A stretch of DNA of 64,000 nucleotides from Streptomyces sp. SPB162 (GCF_029504575.1 NZ_JAQFII010000001.1:1450501-1514500), one strand, 5' to 3'. Numbered from the stretch's first letter, positions 31,141 through 39,066 are shown. Translations and numbers: made by a program. Notes: a model not told the origin generated them from the sequence alone.

Positions 31141-31554
31141 ATGAACACCACGGTCAGCTGCGAGCTGCACCTGCGCCTCGTTGTGTCGAGCGAATCCTCA
31201 CTGCCTGTACCCGCAGGCCTGCGGTACGACACGGCCGATCCCTATGCCGTGCACGCCACATTCCACACTGGTGCCGAAGAGACGGTCGAATGGGTGTTTG
31301 CCCGCGATCTTCTCGCCGAGGGCCTGCACCGGCCTACCGGCACCGGAGACGTCCGGGTCTGGCCGTCCCGCAGTCATGGCCAGGGCGTCGTGTGCATCGC
31401 CCTCAGCTCCCCAGAGGGGGAGGCGCTGCTCGAAGCCCCGGCGCGGGCACTGGAGTCGTTCCTCAAGCGGACCGACGCCGCCGTGCCCCCGGGCACCGAG
31501 CATCGTCACTTCGATCTGGACACCGAGCTCTCCCACATCCTCGCGGAGAGCTGA
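31141..31554 (+). CDS. ssgB: Sporulation-specific cell division protein SsgB
   Basis: A 137-residue SsgA-like protein that marks future septum sites in aerial hyphae and recruits FtsZ there. The sequence (MNTTVSCELHLRLVVSSESS..., AEETVEWVFARDLLAEGL..., HRHFDLDTELSHILAES) is what I recall for Streptomyces SsgB, which is almost invariant in the genus. Residue 128 is Thr. ATG at 31141 is chosen; the upstream open frame has no SsgB-like sequence. No strong Shine-Dalgarno is visible (GAAAGG at 16-21 nt). Single gene, followed by a terminator hairpin. Confidence 0.97.
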   Translation: MNTTVSCELHLRLVVSSESSLPVPAGLRYDTADPYAVHATFHTGAEETVEWVFARDLLAEGLHRPTGTGDVRVWPSRSHGQGVVCIALSSPEGEALLEAPARALESFLKRTDAAVPPGTEHRHFDLDTELSHILAES

Positions 31555-31640
31555 CCCCAGCCCATAAGCCGTCCGGGCCGTCCTACTCGGGGGCATGGCC
31601 CGGACCCGACCAGCCGTACGAAGCCTGGCAAGCGCTTCCC

Positions 31641-31682
31641 AGAGCCACCGCCGCGGAGCACGACTCCCACGGCGGTGGCTCT
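31641..31682 (+). terminator. Terminator of ssgB
   Basis: A 13-bp perfect stem (31641-31653 with 31670-31682), 86 bp after the ssgB stop and before the CGNR gene. Confidence 0.7.
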
Positions 31683-31741
31683 CGCGCGCTAGAGTCGCCG
31701 GAACGCATCCGCCCGCCCCCTCACCGGCCAGGAGCGATTCC

Positions 31742-32299
31742 GTGTTGGTCAACCATGACACCAGGTACGCACTCGACTGCGTGGTGGACCTGATCAACAC
31801 CTCCCCGGAGAGCGAGGGCCGGGAGGGCCTGCACGACGTCGCCGCGCTGCGCGCGTTCGTCGAGGAGCACCGCGTGAGCGAGGTGGGACGGCTCGGCGAG
31901 AGCGACCTCGCCGCCGTGCGCCGGGTGCGGGAGCGGTTCGCGCAGGTCTTCTGCGCCCCCAGCGTCCAGGCGGCGGCCACCCTGCTCAACTCGATGGTCG
32001 CCGAGGCCGGGACCACCCCGCGGCTGACCGACCACGACGGCCACGACTGGCACGTGCACTACTTCGCACCGGGCGCGTCGCTCTCCGACCACCTGGCCGC
32101 CGACGGCGGCATGGCGCTGACGTTCCTGGTCGTCGCCGGCGAGTGCGAGCGGCTGCGGCGCTGCGACGCCCCGGCCTGCCGCCGGGCCTTCGTCGACCTG
32201 TCGCGCAACCGCTCACGGCGCTACTGCGACAGCCGCACCTGCGGAAACCGGCTGCACGTCGCCGCGTACCGGGCACGCCGGCGCGAGGCCAACCGCTAG
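31742..32299 (+). CDS. CGNR zinc-finger regulator
   Basis: A 185-residue protein of the ABATE/CGNR family. The C-terminal zinc finger reads CDAPACRRAFVDLSRNRSRRYCDSRTCGNR (about residues 142-171), with the four Cys and the CGNR signature. The N-terminal domain starts LVNHDTRYALDCVVDLINT, the region thought to bind a ligand. Members are presumed transcription regulators. GTG at 31742 follows AGGAG. A TAGAGT hexamer at 31690-31695 may be the -10 of its promoter. Monocistronic; a MITE-like element begins right after its stop. Confidence 0.88.
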   Translation: MLVNHDTRYALDCVVDLINTSPESEGREGLHDVAALRAFVEEHRVSEVGRLGESDLAAVRRVRERFAQVFCAPSVQAAATLLNSMVAEAGTTPRLTDHDGHDWHVHYFAPGASLSDHLAADGGMALTFLVVAGECERLRRCDAPACRRAFVDLSRNRSRRYCDSRTCGNRLHVAAYRARRREANR

Positions 32300-32317
32300 T
32301 GCTCCGGCCAGAGCACT
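32298..32317. repeat. Short hairpin at the edge of the inverted-repeat element
   Basis: AGTGCTC and GAGCACT form a 7-bp stem around CGGCCA. It begins inside the CGNR stop codon and abuts the left end of the element at 32317, so it may belong to the element terminus or act as a terminator. Confidence 0.45.
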
Positions 32318-32518
32318 GGGTCGCGTCTTCAAACTGGCGCCTGCCCGGCGACGCCTGGCACGCACGCTCTCCCCCAGCCACCGCTGGGCGTGCCCCCAGT
32401 TATCGGGCTCGCCTCGGTACGTCCAGTACAGGGCGAGCCTCCGCCGTGCGATCGCACGCGCCAGACGCCGCCGGGCCCGCCCTTCGGGCGGACACCGCCC
32501 GTTTGACGACACGACCCA
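32317..32518. mobile_element. MITE-like element with imperfect terminal inverted repeats
   Basis: Left end 32317-32339 and right end 32496-32518 are inverted copies matching at about 20 of 23 bases (TGGGTCGCGTCTTCAAAC against TGGGTCGTGTCGTCAAAC). The similarity resumes further in (GCCCGGCGACGCCTGGC against GCCCGGCGGCGTCTGGC), with an extra CCGCCCGAAGGGCGG hairpin on the right side. The centre has another pair, GGCTCGCC...GGCGAGCC. There is no ORF, so it resembles a non-autonomous transposon remnant of the kind scattered in Streptomyces genomes. Flanking target duplications are not clear. Confidence 0.65.
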
Positions 32519-32542
32519 GGTCCAGGGGTCAGGCGGCGCGCG

Positions 32543-32800
32543 TCACAGCATGACGATGTCGTAGAGCGCCCCGAACCCGATGAGCCCCGCGATCACGCAC
32601 AGGAAGAGCATCAGCGGCGGTTGGGAGAGCGCGAACAGACACCCCTTGGGTTCGTCGGCGCCTCGGTCGGCGCCCTCGTCGGCACCCGTCCTCGGCCGCG
32701 GGATGTCTCCGGGGGCCGGCCTCTCGGCCTCGGATGTCGGCCTTGGGCACGGGGGTGACCCCCCGGAAGATCGCAGCACACCGCGATGATGACGCAGCAC
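32543..32800 (-). CDS. Small protein with a C-terminal membrane anchor (hypothetical)
   Basis: An open frame of 85 residues whose C-terminal 25 residues (MLFLCVIAGLIGFGALYDIVML) form a clear membrane helix after a Pro/Glu-rich hydrophilic part, the layout of a tail-anchored protein. The true start is uncertain, since no good ribosome site decides among several GTG/ATG codons. Moderate confidence that it is a gene. Confidence 0.5.
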   Translation of the reverse strand: MLRHHRGVLRSSGGSPPCPRPTSEAERPAPGDIPRPRTGADEGADRGADEPKGCLFALSQPPLMLFLCVIAGLIGFGALYDIVML

Positions 32801-32867
32801 CCCGTCCCGCCGCGCCCAAGACGCGAACTCTCAGGGGTGGTTCTGCGTTCCGAAACCCGTCGGCAGG

Positions 32868-33344
32868 TCAGATACCGCGCCGCTTGAGGATCTCCTCGAC
32901 GTCCGAGAAGTCGGACAGTCCGCCGTCGGCCGAAGCCTTGGGCTTGGCCGCGGGCTTGCGGCCCGTGGGCAGCGAGGGCCGGTCGGCACCGGGGGCCACC
33001 GCCGGGGCGCCCGCGGCGCCGGCGGCGGCCTTCCGCTCGCGGCGGCTGCGGCCGCCGTCGCGTCCGGCGGCGAAGCGCGTCACCGTGTAGAGCGCCGCGG
33101 AGACCGCGAGCACCCCGAAACCCACCCACACCGAGGGCTTGAAGACCAGGTCCGCGGCCCAGCTCCCGGTGGCCGTGCCGACCTTCCGGCCAAGCGTCAC
33201 CAGGCCCGTCATGTACAGGCCCACCGGCAGCAGGGCGAACGCGGCGGTGCGGACGGCCGCGAGGTACCGCCGGCGGTACGCGGTCAGCATCGCGATCGCC
33301 AGGCCCGCCGCGGACAGGGCGACGCATACGGTCACGGTCAGCAT
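32868..33344 (-). CDS. Hypothetical membrane protein
   Basis: A 158-residue protein with N-terminal helices MLTVTVCVALSAAGLAIAML, a second near 35-53 (AAFALLPVGLYMTGLVTLG) and a third near 68-85 (SVWVGFGVLAVSAALYTV), then a basic, disordered tail ending SDFSDVEEILKRRGI. The last motif is charged and could be a docking site. ATG at 33344 is chosen over a longer frame, because AGGAG lies 6 nt upstream. Divergent from the DsbA-like gene. No recognised family. Confidence 0.72.
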   Translation of the reverse strand: MLTVTVCVALSAAGLAIAMLTAYRRRYLAAVRTAAFALLPVGLYMTGLVTLGRKVGTATGSWAADLVFKPSVWVGFGVLAVSAALYTVTRFAAGRDGGRSRRERKAAAGAAGAPAVAPGADRPSLPTGRKPAAKPKASADGGLSDFSDVEEILKRRGI

Positions 33345-33510
33345 CCAGTGCTCCTGATCCTGTACTCCTGCGGCTGTGTCTTCGGGGTCCTCGGGGTCTG
33401 AGGTTCCCGCATCCATCGTGCACCCGTCACGAAGCCGGAGGCCACGTCCCGGGGCCCGTCTCAGGGTGATCTCGGGGGAGGGCTCCTCCCCAGGTGCGAG
33501 ACTGGGCCGC

Positions 33511-34026
33511 ATGAACGACGTCACTCCTCCGACCGCCGCCCGCGCCGTCCTGGAAGTCTGGTGCGAGTTGCAGTGCCCCGACTGCCGCACCGCCCTCGAC
33601 GACGTACGGGCCCTGCGCGCCCGCTACGGCGACACGCTCGACATCCAGCTGCGGCACTTCCCGCTGGAGAAGCACCGGCACGCCCTCGCGGCCGCCCAGG
33701 CGGCCGAGGAGGCCTGGGCGCAGGGGCAGGGCTGGCCGTACACCGAGGCGGTGCTCGCGCGGACGAAGGAGCTCGGCGAGCGCGGCGAGGAAGTCCTCGT
33801 CGAGGTGGCCCGCGAGCTGGGGCTGGACGCGGAGGAGCTGGACACCGCGCTCATCGACGGACGGCACATGCTGATCGTCGACGCCGACGAGGCCGAGGGC
33901 CGGGCGATCGGTGTCACGGGCACGCCGACGTACGTGATCGACGGGCAGCGGCTCGACGGCGGCAAGAGCCAGGAGGGACTGCGCGCGCGGATCGAGGAGA
34001 TCGCGGACCGGCTGCTGGCCGGATGA
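33511..34026 (+). CDS. DsbA-family thioredoxin-like oxidoreductase (cytoplasmic)
   Basis: A 171-residue thioredoxin-fold protein. The redox motif CPDC is at about residues 23-26 (ELQCPDCRTAL), followed by a helical insertion (AAQAAEEAWAQGQGWPYTEAV) and the cis-Pro loop VTGTPTYVIDG near 135. There is no signal peptide, so it acts in the cytoplasm. The layout resembles Pfam thioredoxin_4/FrnE-like proteins. Start ATG at 33511 lacks a strong ribosome site. Confidence 0.88.
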   Translation: MNDVTPPTAARAVLEVWCELQCPDCRTALDDVRALRARYGDTLDIQLRHFPLEKHRHALAAAQAAEEAWAQGQGWPYTEAVLARTKELGERGEEVLVEVARELGLDAEELDTALIDGRHMLIVDADEAEGRAIGVTGTPTYVIDGQRLDGGKSQEGLRARIEEIADRLLAG

Positions 34027-34057
34027 CCCGCTGCCGGCCGGATGGGCGCGACCTGGG

Positions 34058-34897
34058 TCAGAGCAGCCGCTTGAACAGGTACCGGCGCGTGGTCGCGTAC
34101 CTCAGGGACTCGTACAACCGCAACGCCGGCGTGTTGCCGCCGAAGACGTTCAGGCCCAGGTCGGTGACCCCGGCGTCCAGGCACTCCCGTTCCGCGACGA
34201 GCATCAGGGTGCGGCCGTGCCCCTGGCCGCGGTGCTCCTCGCCCACCTCGACGGAGTAGACCCACGCCGGTACGGCCGGGTCGGCCGCGTCCCGCAGCCG
34301 CAACCACAGGATGCCGACGTCCCGGCGCCCGTGGACCAGGGTCAGCAGCAGGGTGCCCGCGGTGCGGGGTCCGTCGGGCAGGATCGCGCCGTGCTCCGTC
34401 TCGGCCTGGGCGGAGGCCTGGGCGAACGGGACGCCGCGCGCCACCAGGCCTTCCACGTAGCCGATCGTCTGGTGCTCGTTCCAGACCTCGTACTCCGCCT
34501 CGGTCATCGGCCGGACGGTGCTGCCCGCGGGCAGTTCCGGGGCCGGACCGGACAGCGGCTTGGCCATGTTGCGGTTGCGCTCGGTGTAGCCGAGGGTCTC
34601 CGCGAGCCGCTGCGCGGGGGTGGCGTCCCCCGCGAGGTCCACCTGCACCTCGTCGCAGCCCCAGCCGCGGAGCACCTCCTCGGCGGCGAGCGCGGCGACC
34701 GTGGCGCGGCCGCGCCGCCGGTCCGCCTCGTGGATCTCCAGTGCGGTGATCCGGCCGGCCATGACGCCGAACCGCAGCCCGGCGGAGAGCTCGATCCCGC
34801 CGACCGGTCTGCTGTTGACGCATACCGTGTAGCGGCGCGAACGCGCGCCGCCCGTTCCGTGCCGCTCCGGCTGATCGGGTCGCAGGGTGGTTGTCAT
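34058..34897 (-). CDS. Double GNAT-domain acetyltransferase
   Basis: A 279-residue protein with two GNAT-like halves. The N-terminal half has ITALEIHEADRRRGRATVAALAAEEVL; the C-terminal half has WVYSVEVGEEHRGQGHGRTLMLVAE (acetyl-CoA loop RGQGHGR) and ends NVFGGNTPALRLYESLRY, a typical GNAT motif B end. Only the second half has a full Q/RxxGxG/A loop, so the first may be structural. ATG at 34897 follows GGGAG. Acceptor unknown. Convergent with the DsbA-like gene. Confidence 0.85.
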   Translation of the reverse strand: MTTTLRPDQPERHGTGGARSRRYTVCVNSRPVGGIELSAGLRFGVMAGRITALEIHEADRRRGRATVAALAAEEVLRGWGCDEVQVDLAGDATPAQRLAETLGYTERNRNMAKPLSGPAPELPAGSTVRPMTEAEYEVWNEHQTIGYVEGLVARGVPFAQASAQAETEHGAILPDGPRTAGTLLLTLVHGRRDVGILWLRLRDAADPAVPAWVYSVEVGEEHRGQGHGRTLMLVAERECLDAGVTDLGLNVFGGNTPALRLYESLRYATTRRYLFKRLL

Positions 34898-34965
34898 GGC
34901 GTCTCCCCCGTTCGGAACTCCCCCGTTCGGACTGAGGCCAGTTCTACCCAATCCTCGGTGCCACG

Positions 34966-35787
34966 TCACGGATTCAGGTCGGCTCCGGCCCGTTCCGCGA
35001 AGACCCGCATCGCCTTGGCGGTGACCGGGCCCGGCGCTCCCGGCACTTCCCGCCCGTCGACCAGCCGTACGGCCTGGACGTCGCGGAGGGTGGACGTCAG
35101 GAAGATCTCCTCGGCCTCGTCGAGCGCTTCGAGCGGCAGATCCGCCTCCTGGGCCCCGCTCCACTCGGCGACCAGTTCGCGGGTGATGCCCGCCAGGCAG
35201 CCGGAGGAGAGCGGCGGGGTGAGCAGCTGCCCGCCGAGCACGACGAAGACGTTGGAGCCGGTGCCTTCGCAGAGGCGCCCGACGGTGTTGCCGAAGAGGG
35301 CTTCGGAGGCGCCCTGCGCGTGGGCGCGGGCCAGGGCCACGACGTTCTCGCCGTAGGAGGTGGTCTTCAGGCCGCTGAGCGCGCCCCGCTCGTTGCGCGT
35401 CCACGGCACCGTGACCACGGCGGTGGTGTCCGGCCGGACGGAGGCCGCGCCGAGGGCGATGACCAGGGTGGGGCCCGCGTCGCCCCGGTCGGAGCCGAGC
35501 GGGGAGATACCGCCGGTGTAGGTGATCCTGAGCCGGCCGAGGGGTGCCGGGTTGGCCGCCAGGACCGCCTCGCAGCCCCTGCGCACCTCGTCGAGGTCCG
35601 GGTCGGGCAGGCCGAGACCGCGCGCGGACCGGGTCAGCCGGTCCAGGTGGCGGGTGGTCGCGAAGGCCGCGCCCTCGACGGTCTTCAGCGTCTCGAAGAC
35701 GCCGTCGCCCACGGTGAGTCCGTGGTCGAGCACCGACACCGTGGCGTCGTCGGCGTTCCGCAGCGTGCCATCGACCCAGATCCTCAA
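34966..35787 (-). CDS. Aminodeoxychorismate lyase-like class IV aminotransferase
   Basis: A 273-residue PLP enzyme of fold type IV. It opens LRIWVDGTLRNADDATVSVLDHGLTVGDGVFETLK and has the Schiff-base Lys in ALSGLKTTSYGENVVALARA (about 140-160). Next to a PabB-like enzyme it most likely releases p-aminobenzoate from aminodeoxychorismate for folate synthesis. The TTG at 35787 overlaps the pabB stop (TTGA), showing coupling. Confidence 0.88.
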   Translation of the reverse strand: MRIWVDGTLRNADDATVSVLDHGLTVGDGVFETLKTVEGAAFATTRHLDRLTRSARGLGLPDPDLDEVRRGCEAVLAANPAPLGRLRITYTGGISPLGSDRGDAGPTLVIALGAASVRPDTTAVVTVPWTRNERGALSGLKTTSYGENVVALARAHAQGASEALFGNTVGRLCEGTGSNVFVVLGGQLLTPPLSSGCLAGITRELVAEWSGAQEADLPLEALDEAEEIFLTSTLRDVQAVRLVDGREVPGAPGPVTAKAMRVFAERAGADLNP

Positions 35788-36833
35788 CGTGTGATCCCTT
35801 CGTGTCCCTGATGTTCCCCCGACGCTACCGCCAGCAGCCGGGACGCCTTCAGCTCGGTCTCCTCCCACTCCCGCACGGGGTCGGAGCCCCACGTGATACC
35901 CGCCCCCGTGCCGAAGCGCAGCGTCGCGGCCGGGCCGGTGCGGTCGAGCCAGAACGTCCTGATGCCCACGGCCAGTTCACCGGTGCCGCGGTCGGCGTCG
36001 ACCCAGCCCACGCCCCCGCAGTAGGGGCCGCGCGGCGCCGTCTCCAGCTCGGCGATGATCCGCAGTGCGCTGGACTTGGGGGCGCCGGTGACCGAACCGG
36101 GCGGGAAGGTGGCGGCGAACAGCCCGGCCCAGCCGGTGTCCCGGCGCAGCTCGCCCCGCACGGTGGAGACGAGGTGGACCAGGCCGGGGTGCTTCTCGAC
36201 CGCGCACAGCTCGGGGACGGTGACCGAGCCGGTGGCGCAGACCCGTCCCAGGTCGTTGCGGACCAGGTCCACGATCATCACGTTCTCGGCGTGGTCCTTG
36301 GGCAGCAGGTCCGCCTCCGTACGCCCGGTGCCCTTGATCGGGCCGGATTCGACGAGGGAGCGATCACGGCGCAGATAGAGCTCGGGGGACGCCGTGGCGA
36401 TCTCCACCCCGTGCGCCGGGAGCCGGATGGTGCCGGCGTACGGTGCGGGATTGCCGTGGGCGAGCACCGTGGCGAGCGCGTCGACGTCGGACCGGGCGGG
36501 GTCGGGCAGCGGCGCGGACAGCACCCGGCAGAGGTTCGCCTGGTAGACGTCTCCGGTCGCGATGTACTCGCGTATGCGGCGGACACCGGCGATGTAGGCG
36601 TCCCGGTCCAGCGAGGAGGTCCATGCCGCGGCGTCCGGTCCGCGCCAGCGTTCGGGGGCCGTCCGCGGCGCCGGGCGGACGTCTCCGAAGCGCGCGCACA
36701 GCACCCGTCCCTCGAAGTCCGCGGAGACCGCCCAGAAGCCGGCGGAGTCGAGCGCGGCAAGATCGCTGGTGACATCTCGCAGGTCGGAGGCGACGAGGCC
36801 GCCGAAGCGGGCCATCGGGACGAGGTCTCGCAC
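35784..36833 (-). CDS. Chorismate-binding aminodeoxychorismate synthase component I
   Basis: A 349-residue chorismate-binding enzyme (TrpE/PabB/MenF fold), shorter than typical PabB because the N-terminal domain is reduced. Motifs: IREYIATGDVYQANLCRVL, SPELYLRR, VESGPIKGTGRT (the PIKGT signature of PabB), ENVMIVDLVRNDLGRV and FPPGSVTGAPKSSAL. It makes 4-amino-4-deoxychorismate from chorismate and ammonia; the glutaminase partner PabA is not in this window. GTG at 36833 is the start given; an ATG six codons downstream is also possible. Confidence 0.88.
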   Translation of the reverse strand: MRDLVPMARFGGLVASDLRDVTSDLAALDSAGFWAVSADFEGRVLCARFGDVRPAPRTAPERWRGPDAAAWTSSLDRDAYIAGVRRIREYIATGDVYQANLCRVLSAPLPDPARSDVDALATVLAHGNPAPYAGTIRLPAHGVEIATASPELYLRRDRSLVESGPIKGTGRTEADLLPKDHAENVMIVDLVRNDLGRVCATGSVTVPELCAVEKHPGLVHLVSTVRGELRRDTGWAGLFAATFPPGSVTGAPKSSALRIIAELETAPRGPYCGGVGWVDADRGTGELAVGIRTFWLDRTGPAATLRFGTGAGITWGSDPVREWEETELKASRLLAVASGEHQGHEGITR

Positions 36834-36946
36834 AGTGCTTCCAGGGTCGGTCCGAAGGGGTGGGCCCGAGTCTAGAGCGGCGCCCGTCGCGGCGCCCCGC
36901 TGGTCATTCGCTGGTCAGCAGCCCGGCACGCTGCGGAAACCGGTTT

Positions 36947-36974
36947 TTGAGCTGGCCGGGGAATCCGCTAGAGT
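36947..36974 (+). promoter_or_regulatory. HrdB-type promoter of the tRNA cluster
   Basis: TTGAGC (36947-36952), a 16-nt spacer, then TAGAGT (36969-36974), about 46 nt before tRNA-Gly. TAGAGT fits the Streptomyces vegetative -10 consensus well. It probably drives the whole Gly-Cys-Val-Val-Val cluster. Confidence 0.6.
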
Positions 36975-37020
36975 TCAACACGTCGCCGGGACGCGGAAGC
37001 GCCCCGGAGCTACGACACCT

Positions 37021-37092
37021 GCGGACGTGGCTCAGTGGTAGAGCATCACCTTGCCAAGGTGAGGGTCGCGAGTTCGAATCTCGTCGTCCGCT
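37021..37092 (+). tRNA. tRNA-Gly(GCC)
   Basis: A 72-nt cloverleaf: acceptor GCGGACG/CGTCCGC, anticodon loop TTGCCAA with anticodon GCC flanked by TCACC/GGTGA, and T arm GCGAGTTCGAATCTCGT. No encoded CCA. Confidence 0.96.
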
Positions 37093-37124
37093 CGGCGTGG
37101 GGGATTCCCGTCCCTCGCGATGTT

Positions 37125-37195
37125 GGTGGAGTGGCCGAGAGGCGAGGCAACGGCCTGCAAAGCCGTCTACACGGGTTCAAATCCCGTCTCCACCT
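37125..37195 (+). tRNA. tRNA-Cys(GCA)
   Basis: A 71-nt cloverleaf: acceptor GGTGGAG/CTCCACC, anticodon loop CTGCAAA with GCA, and T arm ACGGGTTCAAATCCCGT. Second in the cluster, 32 bp after tRNA-Gly. Confidence 0.95.
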
Positions 37196-37198
37196 CAC

Positions 37199-37270
37199 GC
37201 GCGATTAGCTCAGCGGGAGAGCGCTTCCCTGACACGGAAGAGGTCACTGGTTCAATCCCAGTATCGCGCA
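37199..37270 (+). tRNA. tRNA-Val(GAC), copy 1
   Basis: A 72-nt cloverleaf: acceptor GCGCGAT/ATCGCGC, anticodon loop CTGACAC with GAC between CTTCC/GGAAG, and T arm CTGGTTCAATCCCAG. It starts 3 bp after tRNA-Cys. Confidence 0.96.
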
Positions 37271-37313
37271 CGCAGCACAGCAGCACGTGTACGGCAGTAG
37301 TCGTAGTGGTCCC

Positions 37314-37385
37314 GCGCGATTAGCTCAGCGGGAGAGCGCTTCCCTGACACGGAAGAGGTCACTGGTTCAATCCCAGTATCGCGCA
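37314..37385 (+). tRNA. tRNA-Val(GAC), copy 2
   Basis: Identical to the copy at 37199; anticodon GAC. It lies 115 bp downstream of copy 1. Confidence 0.96.
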
Positions 37386-37428
37386 CGCAGCACAGCAGCA
37401 CGTGTACGGCAGCAGTTGTAGTGGTCCC

Positions 37429-37500
37429 GCGCGATTAGCTCAGCGGGAGAGCGCTTCCCTGACACGGAAGAGGTCACTGGTTCAATCCCAGTATCGCGCA
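37429..37500 (+). tRNA. tRNA-Val(GAC), copy 3
   Basis: Identical to the two preceding copies; anticodon GAC. A strong hairpin follows 9 bp downstream and ends the cluster. Confidence 0.96.
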
Positions 37501-37508
37501 CACGTCAT

Positions 37509-37547
37509 GACCGAGGGCCGGAGCGATCATCGCTCCGGCCCTCGGTC
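37509..37547. terminator. Terminator of the tRNA cluster (bidirectional)
   Basis: A 17-bp perfect GC-rich stem (37509-37525 with 37531-37547) and a 5-nt loop between tRNA-Val copy 3 and the convergent zinc-ribbon gene. Confidence 0.85.
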
Positions 37548-37585
37548 GTTCCCGCGTCCGGGATCACTCCGGGATCACTCCGGGA

Positions 37586-37900
37586 TCAGGACGAGAAGAG
37601 CATGTGCCCGAAGCTGCGGTGCTTCTGGTGGTGGCCGTGGTGGCCGCCGTGGCCGCCGTGCTGCGGGGCGCCCCAGGCGGGACCCGCGGGGTACGCCTGC
37701 GGCGCCGGGTAGGGCTGCTGGGCCGGGTAACCCTGCTGCTGCGGCGGCGCGACCGGCTGGCTCCACTGGCCTTCGACGCGGGTGAGGGCCTCCAACTCGC
37801 CGTAGTCCAGGAAGATCCCCCGGCAGTTGCCGCATTGCTCGATCTGGACACCGTTGCGATTGAACGTCTGCATCGGGCCCTGGCACTTGGGACAGTGCAT
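37586..37900 (-). CDS. TFIIB-type zinc-ribbon protein with His-rich tail
   Basis: A 104-residue protein. The N-terminal zinc ribbon has CPKC (about 3-6) and CGNC (about 23-26) in the order MHCPKCQGPMQTFNRNGVQIEQCGNCRGIFLDYGELEAL, the pattern of the zf-TFIIB family. A Pro/Gln/Tyr/Ala-rich linker follows, and then a tail with GGHGGHHGHHQKH that could bind Ni, Zn or Cu. Its role is unknown; family members are common small actinobacterial proteins. ATG at 37900. Confidence 0.85.
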   Translation of the reverse strand: MHCPKCQGPMQTFNRNGVQIEQCGNCRGIFLDYGELEALTRVEGQWSQPVAPPQQQGYPAQQPYPAPQAYPAGPAWGAPQHGGHGGHHGHHQKHRSFGHMLFSS

Positions 37901-37964
37901 CTCCGGCTCAACTCCTCGATTTGCGGTGATTCGCCGCCGGAACGCCCGTCCGGCGGAGCTGGGT

Positions 37965-38894
37965 TCACGATACGTCGGCGATCCGGGCGCAGGCAGCGGT
38001 GAGGTCCTGTTCGACCTCGTCCAGGGGGCGGCCCTCGCGGGCTGCGCGCACCACCGCCAGGGCGGCCGACTGGACGGTCAGGGCGCGGGCCGGCACATCC
38101 AGGGACGGCCAGGGGTCGCCGTCGGCGGGCACCGCCCGGCCGCCCGCCTCCCGGTAGGCGCCCAGGAAGCGCGTCCAGGCGTCCGGGTCGAGCAGGCCGG
38201 TCGCGAACCACATGGCGGGGCGGGCCAGGTCCCAGGCGGGATCACCGATCCCCATGTCGTCGACGTCGATGAGCCGCCACGGGCCGCCGGGGACGGGATG
38301 GCGGACGAGCTGGCCGAGGTGCAGATCGCCGTGGCAGAGGGTGTCCGCCCGCGGTTGCGGGGCCTCGTCGCGGGCCCAGGCCGGCAGCCGCTGCCAGGCG
38401 CGCAGCACGGTGCCCGCGGCGGGCGACGGGGTGCCGGTCGCCATCCGCGCGACGGCGCGGGCCGCCTTGGCGGGGCCGCGCATCGGAGGCAGCGGAGACG
38501 GCAGGGCGTGCGGGGGGACGGCGTGCAGCCGGGCGAGGAGGACGGCGGCGTCCTCCCAGGGCGCGCTGCCGGGCTCCGCCCGGTCCACCGGTTCGCCCAG
38601 CGGCCAGCCGGTGACCGGGCGGCCGTGCAGCAGGGGGCCGGTCGCGGGACCTGGCAGCGGGGCGAGCAGGATGCCGTGCAGCAGCCGGTGCGCGGCGACG
38701 GCGAGGCGGACGGCGAGGGCCGCACGATCGGTGTCGGGCGCGTGGGCCTTGGCGACGAACGCACCGCTGCGGACCACGGTGCCGTCGGGCCGGTGGGCCA
38801 GCACCGAGGTCTCGGGTATGCCGGAGATTCCCGCGGCGAGCGCGCCGAGCTCCGCGGTCAGCTCGTCCCCCGGCTCCTCCCCCGGCACTGTCAT
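37965..38894 (-). CDS. Aminoglycoside phosphotransferase-fold kinase
   Basis: A 309-residue APH/choline-kinase-fold protein. The Brenner motif HGDLHLGQL carries the catalytic Asp, and the metal-binding DVDDMGIGDPAWDLARP follows. The N-terminal lobe is Ala-rich and divergent. Such genes in Streptomyces core regions need not confer resistance; the substrate may be a sugar, an amine or a protein. ATG at 38894 gives a compact N-terminus (MTVPGEEPGDELTAEL). Confidence 0.88.
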   Translation of the reverse strand: MTVPGEEPGDELTAELGALAAGISGIPETSVLAHRPDGTVVRSGAFVAKAHAPDTDRAALAVRLAVAAHRLLHGILLAPLPGPATGPLLHGRPVTGWPLGEPVDRAEPGSAPWEDAAVLLARLHAVPPHALPSPLPPMRGPAKAARAVARMATGTPSPAAGTVLRAWQRLPAWARDEAPQPRADTLCHGDLHLGQLVRHPVPGGPWRLIDVDDMGIGDPAWDLARPAMWFATGLLDPDAWTRFLGAYREAGGRAVPADGDPWPSLDVPARALTVQSAALAVVRAAREGRPLDEVEQDLTAACARIADVS

Positions 38895-39066
38895 ACGTGC
38901 AGTCAAGCACCCTCGCGGGCCTTGACGTCGCGATGCCCGGGTGCCCACCACGGGTACCCGGGCATCACGGCCGTCCGTCGCACCCCCGTCCCCACGGGGT
39001 TTCGAACCGGTTCCCCCGCCCGGACCGCTCTTCCGGGCATGGGGCCGATCGACGGGACGCTGAGGA

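Larger units (their letters stand above)
37199..37500 (+). repeat. Tandem triplication of tRNA-Val(GAC), 115-bp unit
   Basis: The tRNA plus a 43-bp spacer is repeated: units begin at 37199, 37314 and 37429, exactly 115 bp apart. The three tRNAs are identical and the two spacers differ at two positions, indicating recent duplication or gene conversion. Confidence 0.9.

Noticed and set aside
37965-38894. Aminoglycoside resistance gene
   Set aside because: The APH fold is clear, but sequence context is a core region and the N-lobe is divergent. Resistance cannot be inferred from the fold alone.
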